Shown in pieces: positions 19,317 to 28,300 of a stretch of DNA of 64,000 nucleotides. Made by a program: the position numbers and the translations under genes. Origin of the DNA: Crenobacter caeni. Lineage in GTDB: Bacteria; Pseudomonadota; Gammaproteobacteria; Burkholderiales; Chromobacteriaceae. The stretch's first letter is position 1; every line of letters starts with the position of its first letter. The stretch spans positions 1 to 64,000 of the forward strand of contig NZ_JAAGAA010000004.1 in assembly GCF_010435965.1 (NCBI RefSeq), in the 5' to 3' direction. The notes under the pieces were generated by a model. The model was given only the letters and a program-made list of their open reading frames with translations. It was not told where the DNA came from and searched no databases.

Positions 19317-20594
19317 ATGAAGAAATATCCGTTGACCCTCACCCTGCTGCTGGGCGTACTTGTGCCGCTTGCTTGCTGGTTTGCCGTGAAGGGGGTGCCT
19401 GCCGACTACTGGGCCTGGCGCCGCGCTATCGTGATGGTCAGCGGTGTCGGGCTCGCCGCGCTGATCGGAGTGTGTGTCTTGCTGGCGGTCAGGCCCGGCT
19501 GGCTGGAGCGCGGCCTGGGCGGTCTCGACAAGCTCTACGTGCTGCACAAGCGCTTCGGCATCGCCTGCGCGCTGATGCTCGGCGTGCACTGGCTCGCCGA
19601 ACTCTCGCCCAAACTGTTTCTCGCGCTCGAGTGGGCAGCGCCCAAGGTGCGCCAAGCGGGCGGCGTGAAGGATCCGCTCGTCTCGCTGGCCAAGGACATG
19701 GGCGAATGGGCAGCGTGGGGGATGCTTGCGATGGTGCTGGTCGCGCTTTTGAGCGCCATCCCGTACCGCTGGTGGCGGCCCAGCCACCGCCTGTTCGCGC
19801 CCCTGGTGCTGATGGGCGCGTGGCACAGCCTGATGCTGTTCGACGAGCGCCTGTGGGCCGGGCCGGCCGGCGTGCTGCTTGCCGCCATCCTGGCCGTTTC
19901 CGTGTATGCCGCGCTGCTGTCCTTGTTCGGGCTGATCGGCCGCAAGCGCCGGCATCCGGGGAAGATCGTCTCGCTCGAACGCCTGCCAGGCGGCGCACTG
20001 GAGATCCTGTGCAAGGCCGAAGGCTGGCCCGGGCACGCCGCCGGCCAGTTCGCGCTGCTGACTTTCGACAGGCTCGAGGGCGCGCACCCGTTCACCATCG
20101 CCAGCGCGCCGCGCCCGGGGGGCGAGCTGCGCTTCATCGTCAAGGCGCTGGGTGACTACACCTCGACGCTGGCGGACACGCTGCAGGCAGGCGATGCGCT
20201 GCTCGTCGAGGGGCCGTACGGCGGCTTTGTCGCCGGACAGGGGCAGGGCCGGAGTGCCTGGGTCGCCGGCGGCATCGGTGTGACGCCGTTTTTGGCTTGG
20301 CTGGAAGCGCGCGAACGCGCCGGCGGCACGGGCGAGGTCGATTTCTACTATTGCGTGAAAAGCGCCGGCGAGGCGGCCACCTTGGAAGAAGTGCGCGAGC
20401 GCGCCTGCGCTTCCGGCGTGCGCCTGCACCTAGTCGAGAGTGCGCAAGGCCAGCGCTTCGACCCGGCCTGTCTGGCGGACGAGTGCGACGTGTATTTTTG
20501 CGGGCCGCAAGGGCTGGGCGACGCGATCGAAGCCGCGCTCAAGGCCCGTGGCCGCGCGGCGCACTTCCACCACGAGGCGTTCGCGATGCGCTAG
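19317..20594 (+). CDS. Ferric-reductase-like membrane flavoprotein
   Basis: 425 residues: about six N-terminal membrane helices of the ferric reductase type (to ~residue 210, with His in GVHWLAE and GAWHSLM as probable haem ligands), then an FAD-binding domain (HPFTIAS near 262) and an NAD(P) domain (AGGIGVTPF near 318, CGPQGLGD near 400). It would move electrons from NAD(P)H through FAD and haem across the membrane to iron or another acceptor. The ATG follows CGGGAG. It converges with the photoreceptor gene with a 4-base gap. Confidence 0.88.
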   Translation: MKKYPLTLTLLLGVLVPLACWFAVKGVPADYWAWRRAIVMVSGVGLAALIGVCVLLAVRPGWLERGLGGLDKLYVLHKRFGIACALMLGVHWLAELSPKLFLALEWAAPKVRQAGGVKDPLVSLAKDMGEWAAWGMLAMVLVALLSAIPYRWWRPSHRLFAPLVLMGAWHSLMLFDERLWAGPAGVLLAAILAVSVYAALLSLFGLIGRKRRHPGKIVSLERLPGGALEILCKAEGWPGHAAGQFALLTFDRLEGAHPFTIASAPRPGGELRFIVKALGDYTSTLADTLQAGDALLVEGPYGGFVAGQGQGRSAWVAGGIGVTPFLAWLEARERAGGTGEVDFYYCVKSAGEAATLEEVRERACASGVRLHLVESAQGQRFDPACLADECDVYFCGPQGLGDAIEAALKARGRAAHFHHEAFAMR

Positions 20595-20598
20595 CGCA

Positions 20599-21513
20599 TC
20601 AGCCGTGTTCGGCGCGCCAGCGCGCGATGAGGGCTGGCAGTGCCGCGAGCGTCAAGCCGGTGTGGACACGAGGCGCATCAAGCGCCGCGCGGCTGCCCGC
20701 GCCGCCGACCCACAGCTCGCAGTTGCCGGGCAAGGCGGCGATCAGCGGGGGCAACTCGCGCTCGGGCGCGCCTGTGTAGGCGGCCGAGAACGACAGGCAC
20801 AGCACGTCGATGCGGTGCTCGGCGCAGGCGGCGGCCATCTCGGCGAAGGGCATCGACACGCCGAAGGGGACGATCTGGCAGCCTTGCAGCCGCAGCTGTG
20901 TCTCGGCGAGCATCAGCCCCAGCGCGTGTGCTTCGCCCGGTGCGGTAGTCAGCATTACCCTCGGCGGCGCGCTCCCTTCGGGCAAGAGCGCCATCGCTTC
21001 GCGCAGCACGCGGCCGACGTGCTCGCTATAGAGGTGCTCGTGGCGCACGCCCAGCAAGCCGCGCGCCCACGCGTCGCCGACCTGGTAGCCGGTATGCGGC
21101 AGGTAGTCGCCGGCGAAGCGCGCCAGACCCAGCTCGGCCAGGCGGCGGCGCAACAGCGCGCGCAAGGCTGGCGCGTCGTGCGCGGCGAGCACGGGCAAGA
21201 GCTCGGTCTCGTCGTTCTCCTGGATGCGCGGCGCGGGCAGCGTGTCCTCGACCAGCGCGTCGAGTTCGGCGGCGGTCAGGGCGACGATGCGGCCCGGGCG
21301 CAGGCCCAGGTCGAGTAGACGGCGGATCTGGCGCAGGCGTTCGACCTGCTCGGGCGGGTAGACGCGGTCGCCGTGCGCGTCGCGCAGCGGCGAGGGGAAG
21401 CCGTAACGGCGTTCCCACATGCGCAACAAGTCGCGCGGCACGCCGGTTTCGCGTTCGACTGCGGCGATCGGCAGCCCGTGCGGAGGGAGACTCTGGCTCG
21501 TTTGCGTATTCAT
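20599..21513 (-). CDS. MerR-type cobalamin-dependent photoreceptor regulator (CarH/LitR-like)
   Basis: 304 residues. The N-terminal MerR helix-turn-helix (about 14-80, with RMWERRYGFP) is followed by a helical cap and a B12-binding Rossmann domain (about 105-304). The CarH/LitR signature is exact: Trp149, nine residues, then Glu159-His160, plus E194-x-H196-x-x-G199, where His196 would be the lower cobalt ligand. Known family members bind DNA in the dark with adenosylcobalamin and release it on light. It is the last gene of the nine-gene operon, 10 bases after the NTF2-like gene, and probably represses its own operon. Confidence 0.9.
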   Translation of the reverse strand: MNTQTSQSLPPHGLPIAAVERETGVPRDLLRMWERRYGFPSPLRDAHGDRVYPPEQVERLRQIRRLLDLGLRPGRIVALTAAELDALVEDTLPAPRIQENDETELLPVLAAHDAPALRALLRRRLAELGLARFAGDYLPHTGYQVGDAWARGLLGVRHEHLYSEHVGRVLREAMALLPEGSAPPRVMLTTAPGEAHALGLMLAETQLRLQGCQIVPFGVSMPFAEMAAACAEHRIDVLCLSFSAAYTGAPERELPPLIAALPGNCELWVGGAGSRAALDAPRVHTGLTLAALPALIARWRAEHG

Positions 21514-21523
21514 TGGGCGCGGA

Positions 21524-21934
21524 TTATGCCATGCGCCGCTTGATCAGGCGCAGCAGGGAGCCGACCAGCGGCAGGGGGGCGAGCGCGTCGGCGCTGTCCC
21601 AGTAGTCTTGCTGGTGCGCGATCAGGCCGGCGTCGTCCATGTCCAGCACGCTTGCGCCGTCAAAGCCAAACGCTCGGCCGCGGTAGCGGTAGTCGAAACG
21701 CCACGCGACGAAGGCGCTGTCGCCCTCGGCGATCACGCGGTTGATGGTGAAGCGCGGTGTCTCCAGCGTGTCGAACATGCGCGCGTAGAGCACCTGAATC
21801 GCGTCGCGGCCGGTGAGCGCGTGCACCGGGTCGGCAAAGCGGGCGTTGGCCGCGTAAACCGTTTCGATGCGCGCGAGTGTCGAGAGCGTCAGGCCCGAGA
21901 ACCACGCGAGGTGCTGTTCAAGTGGTGTGTTCAT
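21524..21934 (-). CDS. NTF2/SnoaL-like protein
   Basis: 136-residue small protein of the nuclear-transport-factor-2-like fold, starting MNTPLEQHLAWFSGL. Typical features are YAANARFADPVHALTG near residues 27-42 and the conserved strand region AFVAWRFDYRYRG. The family includes isomerases, cyclases and binding proteins, so the reaction is unknown. It overlaps the SDR gene by ATGA. Similar SnoaL-like genes are found with cyclopropane-synthase and DUF1365 genes in other proteobacteria. Confidence 0.8.
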   Translation of the reverse strand: MNTPLEQHLAWFSGLTLSTLARIETVYAANARFADPVHALTGRDAIQVLYARMFDTLETPRFTINRVIAEGDSAFVAWRFDYRYRGRAFGFDGASVLDMDDAGLIAHQQDYWDSADALAPLPLVGSLLRLIKRRMA

Positions 21935-22704
21935 AGTCCGGTCGTCTTGTGCATCAGCCAGAACCAAGCGCGCCTGGGCAAGAGGGCGGCGAGTTTGAGC
22001 ACCGTGGTGAAGCGGCGCGGGAAGTGGATGTCGAAGGCGCCTTGCGCGAACCCTGCGACGATGGCGTCGGCGGCCTCCTCGGGCGAGATCAGCGCGGGCA
22101 TCGAAAAGTCGTTGCCGGCGGTTAGCCGGGTGCGCACGAAACCGGGGTTGATCACCCACACGCCGACGCCCAACGGCGCGAGGTCTAGGTAGAGCGTCTG
22201 CGCGAGGTGGTTGACGGCGGCCTTGGTCGCGCCGTACACGGTGGCCTTGGGCATGCCGCCGACGCCGGCGACGCTGCCGGTCAGCGCGATGCCGCCCTTG
22301 CCGCGTTGCCTGAAGATCGGCGCGCACGCGGCGACCAGGTAAAACGCCGCCATCAGGTTGACGTCGGTGAGCGCGCGCGCGGCCTCGGGCGTGACTTCCC
22401 AAGCGCGCAGCGGCCGGTAGTCGCCGGCGAGCAGCACCACCAGGTCGACGCCGCCCTGTGCGTCTAGCCGCGCTGCCACGTCTTGCCAGGCGGCGTCGTC
22501 GGTCGCGTCGAACGGCTCGCAGTGCGCTTGCCCCCCGCAGCGCGCCGCCACCGCCTGCAGCGCGTCCGCGTTGCGCCCGGACAGGGTGAGGCGCGCGCCA
22601 AGCTTGGCAAGCTTCACCGCCAGCGCTTCGCCGATGCCGTGCCCGGCGCCGACCAGCCACACATGCTTGCCCTGCCACTGCCTGATCGGCGTGTTGGCGC
22701 TCAT
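21931..22704 (-). CDS. Short-chain dehydrogenase/reductase
   Basis: 257-residue NAD(P)-dependent oxidoreductase. The cofactor loop is GAGHGIGEA near residues 18-26, and the catalytic YxxxK is YGATK near 159-163, after SVAGVGG with the catalytic Ser. A hydrophobic C-terminal stretch (residues about 225-257) could associate with membrane. The substrate is unknown; context suggests a lipid-derived alcohol or ketone. ATGA overlaps join it to both neighbours. Confidence 0.88.
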   Translation of the reverse strand: MSANTPIRQWQGKHVWLVGAGHGIGEALAVKLAKLGARLTLSGRNADALQAVAARCGGQAHCEPFDATDDAAWQDVAARLDAQGGVDLVVLLAGDYRPLRAWEVTPEAARALTDVNLMAAFYLVAACAPIFRQRGKGGIALTGSVAGVGGMPKATVYGATKAAVNHLAQTLYLDLAPLGVGVWVINPGFVRTRLTAGNDFSMPALISPEEAADAIVAGFAQGAFDIHFPRRFTTVLKLAALLPRRAWFWLMHKTTGL

Positions 22705-23246
22705 GGCGCGCGCCCCTGTTTTTGCAAGAGCAGGGTAATGTCGCCGACGCGGACGCCGAATTTCTTCATTTCCGAGCGGTTGATCAGGTTGTTGTCGTCG
22801 ACCAGATACATCCAGTCGTCGATGGTCAAATCGATTTCGCGGCCGTCGATGGGCACCTTCAGCGTGTACCCGAAGTTGAACGCGTAGCCCGCGCCGCGCC
22901 CTTGCGCTTCGCCGACCACGTCGTGCGCGCGGCCGGTATAGCTGCCGTTGGCCTCACGCGTCAGCGTCCACACCCTGCGCTGGCGCTCGCCGTCGTCGAA
23001 CACGAAGTGCTCGTCCAGCGTGCCGGTGCTGCCTGCCCAGCGCGCGTCGATGTCGACGACGAAGCGGCGCAACACCTTGCCAGAGCGGTCCTGCACCGTG
23101 CCCCAGCCCTTGAGCGGCCCGTCGAAGAAGCGTTCGAGCGCGAGGGCGGGTTTGCCGCCCTGATAGGTATCGACGCCGGGGGTCGAGCAGGCGGCGAGCA
23201 GCATGGCGAGGCAGGCGACGAAAGTTCGGGTCAGGGTGCGGGTCAT
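22701..23246 (-). CDS. DUF3833 lipoprotein
   Basis: 181 residues with a lipoprotein signal (MLLAAC, mature Cys near residue 20) and the DUF3833 core: YQGGKPALALERFFDGPLKG, then FVFDDGERQRRVWTL and DDWMYLVDDNNLINRSEM. I chose the ATG at 23246, which has GGAGG upstream and overlaps the MFS stop by ATGA. The function is unknown. The family recurs beside cyclopropane synthase and SDR genes, so it may act on or carry modified lipids in the envelope. Confidence 0.87.
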   Translation of the reverse strand: MTRTLTRTFVACLAMLLAACSTPGVDTYQGGKPALALERFFDGPLKGWGTVQDRSGKVLRRFVVDIDARWAGSTGTLDEHFVFDDGERQRRVWTLTREANGSYTGRAHDVVGEAQGRGAGYAFNFGYTLKVPIDGREIDLTIDDWMYLVDDNNLINRSEMKKFGVRVGDITLLLQKQGRAP

Positions 23247-24478
23247 GGTGCGTCCTCCAGAAGCGGGCGCACGCGTGCGAGCAGCGCCCAGGCAAACAGC
23301 TTGAACAGGCAAGGCAGGCCGGCGTACATCAGGGTGAGCGCGGCCAGCCCTTCATCGCCGCCGGGCACATAGCCCGCGGCCGCCGCGAGCGGCAGGGCGA
23401 CGCCGGCGCCCAGCGCCAGCGCGAGCTTGTTGACGAGGCTGACCCCGCCGAAATAGCTGCCGCCGTCTTCCTCCACGCCGTGGCCGATCACGTCGGCGAT
23501 CAGCGCGGTCGAATACGCGAGGTCGGCGCCCAGTGCCGCGCCGGTGGCGACGCACACCAGATAGAACCAGTAGGCGTTGGCAGGCGAGAGCCAGGGCACC
23601 AGCACGAAGCCGGCGAGCGCGAGCGCCATGCCGGCGTACCACGCGCGCACCCGGCCCAGCCTTCGGGCAAGCACAAGCCACGCCGGCAAGGACAGCAGCG
23701 CCGCGCCGAAGTAGGCGAGCAGCCAGGGGCCGATCAGGCCCGGCGCACCCAGCGCGTCGGCGGCGAAGAAGTTGAACAGCGTCGCCGGCAGCGCCATCGC
23801 CAAGGAGTTTACGAGCACTACGGCGAGCAGCGCGAGGTAGCGGCGGTCGGCCAGGACGCGGCGCCAGTTGCCGCGCGCGATGCGGGCAGGCGGTGCTGCC
23901 GGCGCACGCGTGAACAGCAGCAGGCTTGCGACGGTGAGTGCGGCGAACAGCGCAAAAAACAGCGCGAGCCCGTGCTGCTGGCCGAGCGCGTCGGAGAGCA
24001 GCGGCGGCAGCGCGGCGGCGAGCATCACGCCGACCACGCCGAGCGCTTCGCGGCTGGCGACCACGCGGCCGCGTTCGTCGACGTCCTGGCTTAGCGCCGC
24101 GCCGTAACGCAGCAGTGCGATGCCAAGCCAGCCGTGCGCGGTGAAGATGAGCGCGAGCGTCGCGCCCAGTTGCCAGGTGAGCGGCAAGCCTTGCACGGGC
24201 AGCAGCAAGAAGTAAAACGCGGCGGCGCCGACGACAGCGAGGGCGACGCTGAGTGAGCGCAGGACGCTTGGGCTGCAGTGGTCCTGCAGGTAGCCGATGA
24301 GCGGGTCCTGCGCGGTGTCGTACAGCCTAGCAAACAGCAGGATGGCACCGACCGTCGACAGCGGCAGGCCGTAGCCGGCGGTGTAAAGCGCGGGGGTGAG
24401 CACGTAGACGGGCAGCGCGACCATCGCCAGCGGCAGGGCGGGGCTGGCGGCCAGCCATAAGGCGCGCGTGCCGGGCAT
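23243..24478 (-). CDS. MFS transporter, GPH-like
   Basis: 411-residue carrier with about 12 membrane segments. Motifs such as RLYDTAQDPLIGYLQDH early in the protein resemble the glycoside-pentoside-hexuronide cation symporter group. Its place inside a lipid-modification operon suggests a lipid or lipid-precursor substrate rather than a sugar. A comparable MFS gene lies in the singlet-oxygen-induced operon of Rhodobacter, as I recall. It starts one base after the upstream gene ends. Confidence 0.87.
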   Translation of the reverse strand: MPGTRALWLAASPALPLAMVALPVYVLTPALYTAGYGLPLSTVGAILLFARLYDTAQDPLIGYLQDHCSPSVLRSLSVALAVVGAAAFYFLLLPVQGLPLTWQLGATLALIFTAHGWLGIALLRYGAALSQDVDERGRVVASREALGVVGVMLAAALPPLLSDALGQQHGLALFFALFAALTVASLLLFTRAPAAPPARIARGNWRRVLADRRYLALLAVVLVNSLAMALPATLFNFFAADALGAPGLIGPWLLAYFGAALLSLPAWLVLARRLGRVRAWYAGMALALAGFVLVPWLSPANAYWFYLVCVATGAALGADLAYSTALIADVIGHGVEEDGGSYFGGVSLVNKLALALGAGVALPLAAAAGYVPGGDEGLAALTLMYAGLPCLFKLFAWALLARVRPLLEDAP

Positions 24479-24479
24479 G

Positions 24480-25007
24480 CTAGCGGCCCTCGCCGATCAG
24501 CGCGCGGCGCAGCGCGGGCTCGCGCGTGGTCGGCGCAAGCCAGATGTCGAAGAAGCGCCGCGCGAACAGCGCGTCGGCTATGCGCCCCACCGGGCGGCCG
24601 TTGTGCCAGAAACTGGCGCCGCCGTCTGCCAGGCGTGCGCCGACGATCACGTCGCCCGCCGCCACATCCGGGAACACCCCGCGCAACACTTCGACGTAGC
24701 GCTCGATATCCGCTGGCGGCACGCCCTGACGCGCCATCTCGTCGCCGCTCGAGCGCGCGAGCGCCTCGCCTTCGAAGGCGCGCGCGTAGCGCAGCTCCAG
24801 CGCGTACGGCGCGCCGGCCTGCCACGGCGCACCGGCCGGCGTAAAGAGCGCCGCGTCGTACAGCTTGAGGCCGAACCAGCGCATGGTGCCGCGGCCGAGC
24901 GCCTCGAGGGCGGGGGTTTGCGCCAGCGCCGGCGGCAGTGCGTGGGCGAGCCCGGTCATCAGCGCAAGGCAGGCACTAAGGACGAACGAATTGAATTTGG
25001 CAGACAT
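24480..25007 (-). CDS. Chalcone-isomerase-like periplasmic protein
   Basis: 175 residues: a signal peptide (about 1-23, ending GLAHA) and a chalcone-isomerase-like domain with RWFGLKLYDAALFTPAG and LRYARAFEGEALA. Bacterial members of this fold bind fatty acids or haem and rarely isomerise chalcones. GGAG precedes the ATG at 25007, so the start lies 32 bases inside the upstream synthase gene. It probably binds or modifies a fatty acid in the periplasm; that is inference. Confidence 0.8.
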   Translation of the reverse strand: MSAKFNSFVLSACLALMTGLAHALPPALAQTPALEALGRGTMRWFGLKLYDAALFTPAGAPWQAGAPYALELRYARAFEGEALARSSGDEMARQGVPPADIERYVEVLRGVFPDVAAGDVIVGARLADGGASFWHNGRPVGRIADALFARRFFDIWLAPTTREPALRRALIGEGR

Positions 25008-26190
25008 CGGTGCGCTCCGTTTCAAAGCCGGCGATGCAGTAGTCGAGGTAAAAGCGCCAGATCCGCTGGAAGGGCGCGTCAAAACGCGCGTCCAGCATCG
25101 GCAGCGCGGCCGAAAAGCGGTGGCGCCACGCGCGCAGCGTCAACGCGTAGTCGCGGCCGAAGCGGAACACGTCGTCCATGCTAAGGCCGGCGGCGCGGCT
25201 TTCCTCTTCCAGCCTTTGCAGGCTCGGCAGCATGCCGCCGGGGAAGATGTACTGCTGGATGAAGTCGGTGCCGCGCCGGTAGCGCGCGAAGTGCGCGTCA
25301 TCGATGGTGATCACCTGCACCAGCGCCTTGCCGCCGGGTTTGAGCCTGTCGCGCAGCGTCGCGAAGTAGGTCGGCCACCAGCGCTCGCCGACCGCCTCGA
25401 GCATCTCGATCGACACGATATGGTCGAACTGTCCCTTGATGTCGCGGTAGTCGGTCAGCGTGAGCGACGCTTGCCCTGCGAGGCCCGCGCGTGCGAGCCG
25501 TGCCTGTGCGTAGGCGAGCTGTTCGGTGGAGAGGGTGACGCCGGTCACGTGCACGCCGCGGGTGCGGATCGCGTATTCGGCAAAGCCGCCCCAGCCGCAG
25601 CCGATCTCGAGCAGGCGCTCGCCGCGCGCGGGGTTCAGCCTTTGCAGGATGCGTTCGTACTTGGCGGTTTGCGCGTCTTCCAGCGTGCGCGTGGCGTCTC
25701 CGTCAAACAGCGCGGCGGAGTAGGTCATGCCCTTGTCCAGCCACAGCCGGTAAAAGTCGTTGCCCAGGTCGTAGTGGGCCTGGATGTTGCGGCGGCTGCC
25801 TGCGCGGGTATTGGCGTTGAAGAGGTGGCGCAGCCAGTAAAGCAGGGTGCCGGCGACGCTGCCGTGCACCGCGCGCTCGAGCGCCGCCTCGTTGGCGAGC
25901 GCGAGCCGGATCAGCGCGACCGCGTCCTGCGTATGCGCACGCTCGTCGCGCAGCGCCTCGGCCAGCGCGATGTCGCCGCCCTTGGCGATCCTGGCGAGCA
26001 CCTCCCAGTCCCGGATCGCAAGGTGGGCGCTCGGCCCGGCGGCCTGGCCGTGGAAGAGTCGCGCGCTGCCGTCCGGGCATTCGAGCAGCAGGCTGCCCGC
26101 CTGCAGCTTTTCCAGCGCGCTGATCAGCGTGCGCGCCAACAGCGGCGGGCGCGGCGCCATCAGCGTGCGGGTGGGGCTGTGTCCGTTCAT
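24976..26190 (-). CDS. Cyclopropane-fatty-acyl-phospholipid synthase family methyltransferase
   Basis: 404-residue SAM-dependent enzyme of the Cfa family. The SAM loop is LEIGCGWGGFAEYA near residue 195; GNDFYRLWLDKGMTYSAALF and SIEMLEAVGERWW are the usual CFA-synthase signatures. It would add a methylene or methyl group to double bonds of membrane phospholipid acyl chains. Relatives in such operons make methylated or furan fatty acids in alphaproteobacteria. It overlaps the DUF1365 gene by ATGA. Confidence 0.92.
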   Translation of the reverse strand: MNGHSPTRTLMAPRPPLLARTLISALEKLQAGSLLLECPDGSARLFHGQAAGPSAHLAIRDWEVLARIAKGGDIALAEALRDERAHTQDAVALIRLALANEAALERAVHGSVAGTLLYWLRHLFNANTRAGSRRNIQAHYDLGNDFYRLWLDKGMTYSAALFDGDATRTLEDAQTAKYERILQRLNPARGERLLEIGCGWGGFAEYAIRTRGVHVTGVTLSTEQLAYAQARLARAGLAGQASLTLTDYRDIKGQFDHIVSIEMLEAVGERWWPTYFATLRDRLKPGGKALVQVITIDDAHFARYRRGTDFIQQYIFPGGMLPSLQRLEEESRAAGLSMDDVFRFGRDYALTLRAWRHRFSAALPMLDARFDAPFQRIWRFYLDYCIAGFETERTDVCQIQFVRP

Positions 26191-26924
26191 GTCGTGCTCC
26201 TGTCGTCGAATCCCTGTGTGCGGGGGCGGCCGTCACGGCCAAAGAAGGGTGCGCCGCGGCGCCAGAGCCGCCACGCCTGCAAGTGGATGTGCAGCCACAC
26301 GCCGAAGCCCAATAGCCAGTGGCGCGCACCGCTCGCGAGCCAGTCGGTGCTGCGTGCGCGGGCGCTTAGGCCGTCGAGCCCGGCGGTGAAAACGCGGGTG
26401 CCGTCCGGGTCCAGGTAATCGATGCGCACGGCAAAACGATCCTTGTCCGCGACGTCGAACGCGAAGCGGTAGCCGCCCTCGACCTTGAAGAACGGCGAGA
26501 CGTGCAGCGCCTTGGCGATCTCGGTGTCGCTCGCAGGCGGGACGAAGTAGTCGTGCCGCTCGCCGAAGGTATTGCGCACCTCGACCCAGAAACCGAGCAG
26601 CGCGCCTTGCTCGCCGCGCACCACGTAGAAACTCGCCGGGTTGAACACCCTGCCCAGTACGCAGGGCAGGGTGTGCAGTTCGGCCGACAGCGCGCCGGTT
26701 ACGCCGTGCTGGGCGAGCCTCGCTTGAAGCCACGGCAGCAGCGCGCTGCCGTCTTCGGCGCCGTGGCGCTTGCGCTGCCAGGCGACCATAGGCGCCAGGT
26801 GCACGCTGGGCCGGTCGCACTCGGGCAGTGGCAGCGCCAGCCACGCGTGCGGGTAGGCGAAGCGGTGTTCGACGGGCGCGTGCCGCGCGTGCCACACGCG
26901 GCCGACGAAGCGGCGCGCGCTCAT
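26187..26924 (-). CDS. DUF1365-domain protein
   Basis: 245 residues with the DUF1365 hallmarks RVWHARHAPVEHRFAYPHAW at the start, FNPASFY (near 104), EVRNTFGERHDY and KALHVSPFFKVEGGY. The ATG at 26924 overlaps the FAD gene stop by ATGA; the longer upstream frame is a shadow. The biochemical role is unknown, but DUF1365 almost always sits between an FAD amine-oxidase-like gene and a Cfa-like gene, so it likely works with them on acyl chains. Confidence 0.9.
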   Translation of the reverse strand: MSARRFVGRVWHARHAPVEHRFAYPHAWLALPLPECDRPSVHLAPMVAWQRKRHGAEDGSALLPWLQARLAQHGVTGALSAELHTLPCVLGRVFNPASFYVVRGEQGALLGFWVEVRNTFGERHDYFVPPASDTEIAKALHVSPFFKVEGGYRFAFDVADKDRFAVRIDYLDPDGTRVFTAGLDGLSARARSTDWLASGARHWLLGFGVWLHIHLQAWRLWRRGAPFFGRDGRPRTQGFDDRSTT

Positions 26925-28234
26925 GCCGGGCACGCCTGGGCCGGCGAGGGCGCTGGCCGCGCAACGGGGGCGACGCCATGTGCCCACGGCACCGTGGCGC
27001 CCAGCGCAAGGGCGACGCGCATGCCGGCCTTTAGGCCGTCCTCGTGGAAGCCGTAGCCGCACCACGCGCCGGCGAGCCATACGCCGCCTTGTCCCTGCAC
27101 GCCGTCGAGCGCGTTTTGCGCCGCGATGGCGGCGGCGTCGAGCCGCGGGTGCGCGTAGTCAAAGCGCGCGATCAACTGGTCGGGTTCCTGCGCAGGGTTG
27201 AGGCTGACGATGACCGGCGCCTTGAACGGCAAGGGCTGCAGGCGGTTGATCAGGTAGTGCACCGATACCGGCGCCTCGCCCGCCTCGCCCGCTTCGGCAC
27301 GGTAGTTCCACGCCGACCACAGCGCGCGGCGCCGGGGCAGCACGCGCGCGTCGCTGTGCAGGTAGGCGCGGTTGGGCGTGTAGCCGATCTGCCCCAGCAG
27401 CGTGCGCGCCGCGTGGTGGCACTCGCCCAGCATGGCGCGGGCTTCGTCACTATGGCAGGCGAGCACCACCTGGTCGTGCCGGCTGACCCCGTGCGCGTGA
27501 TGCAGCTCGACGCCACCGCCGGCGCTCTCGCGGATGGCGTGCACCGGGCAGCCGTAGCGCACGTCGTTAAGGGTTTCCAGCATCGTGCGCACGTACTCGC
27601 GCGAGCCGCCGACAACGGTGCGCCACTGCGGACGGTCGGTGACCTGCATCAACCCGTGGTTGGCGCAGAACTCGAAGAAGGTGGCCGCCGGGAAGTCCAG
27701 CATGTCGCGGGTGGAGGTCGACCAGATCGCCGCGCCCATCGGCAGCAGGTACCAGCGCATGAGTGCCTCGCCAAAGCCGTGCCGCGCGAGCGCTCCGCCC
27801 AGCGTGTCGCCGCGGACGCGAGCTTCGGTAAGGATCGCGGGGGCGAGCCTGTGCAGGCGGTGGATGTCGGCGAGCATGCGCCAGAAGCGGGGGCGCACCA
27901 GGTTGCGTTTCTGCCCGAACAGCGTGGCGACGCTGCTGCCGGCCCACTCCAGATCATCGGCCTCGCTCGCAACCGAAAAGGTCATCTCGCTGTCGCAGGT
28001 CCTGACGCCGAGTGTTTCAAAGAGGGCGATCAGGTTGGGGTAGGTGCGTGCGTTGTGCACCAGAAAACCGGTGTCGACCGGGTGGCGCACGCCTTCGAGT
28101 TCGACGTCGACGGTATGGCTGTGCCCGCCCGCGCGGTGCGCCTTCTCGTACACGGTGACCCGGTGGCCGCTGCGCGCGAGCAACCACGCAGAGGAGAGGC
28201 CGGCGATGCCGGTGCCGACGACGGCGATGTTCAT
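26921..28234 (-). CDS. FAD-dependent amine-oxidase-like oxidoreductase
   Basis: 437-residue flavoprotein starting MNIAVVGTGIAGLSSAWLLA, a Rossmann loop (GTGIAG) for FAD, followed by VTVYEKAHRAGGHSHT and a C-terminal flavin motif (VWLAGAWCGYGFHEDGLKAG). The start at 28234 has AGGAG 8 bases upstream; the GTG three codons earlier overlaps that site. It is the first gene of the operon. It probably oxidises or desaturates fatty-acyl chains together with the Cfa-like and DUF1365 proteins. Confidence 0.9.
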   Translation of the reverse strand: MNIAVVGTGIAGLSSAWLLARSGHRVTVYEKAHRAGGHSHTVDVELEGVRHPVDTGFLVHNARTYPNLIALFETLGVRTCDSEMTFSVASEADDLEWAGSSVATLFGQKRNLVRPRFWRMLADIHRLHRLAPAILTEARVRGDTLGGALARHGFGEALMRWYLLPMGAAIWSTSTRDMLDFPAATFFEFCANHGLMQVTDRPQWRTVVGGSREYVRTMLETLNDVRYGCPVHAIRESAGGGVELHHAHGVSRHDQVVLACHSDEARAMLGECHHAARTLLGQIGYTPNRAYLHSDARVLPRRRALWSAWNYRAEAGEAGEAPVSVHYLINRLQPLPFKAPVIVSLNPAQEPDQLIARFDYAHPRLDAAAIAAQNALDGVQGQGGVWLAGAWCGYGFHEDGLKAGMRVALALGATVPWAHGVAPVARPAPSPAQACPA

Positions 28235-28268
28235 GACGTGCACTCCTGGGCAAGGTGATGTCCGTCGA

Positions 28269-28297
28269 ACTATTGTTTATCGCAGTGAATCTGTCAA
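28269..28297 (-). promoter_or_regulatory. Promoter of the photoreceptor/lipid operon
   Basis: On the minus strand TTGACA (28297-28292), 17 bases, then AATAGT (28274-28269), about 30 bases before the first codon. The -35 box is an exact consensus and the spacing ideal. The region is markedly AT-rich compared with its surroundings. Confidence 0.7.
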
Positions 28298-28300
28298 CTA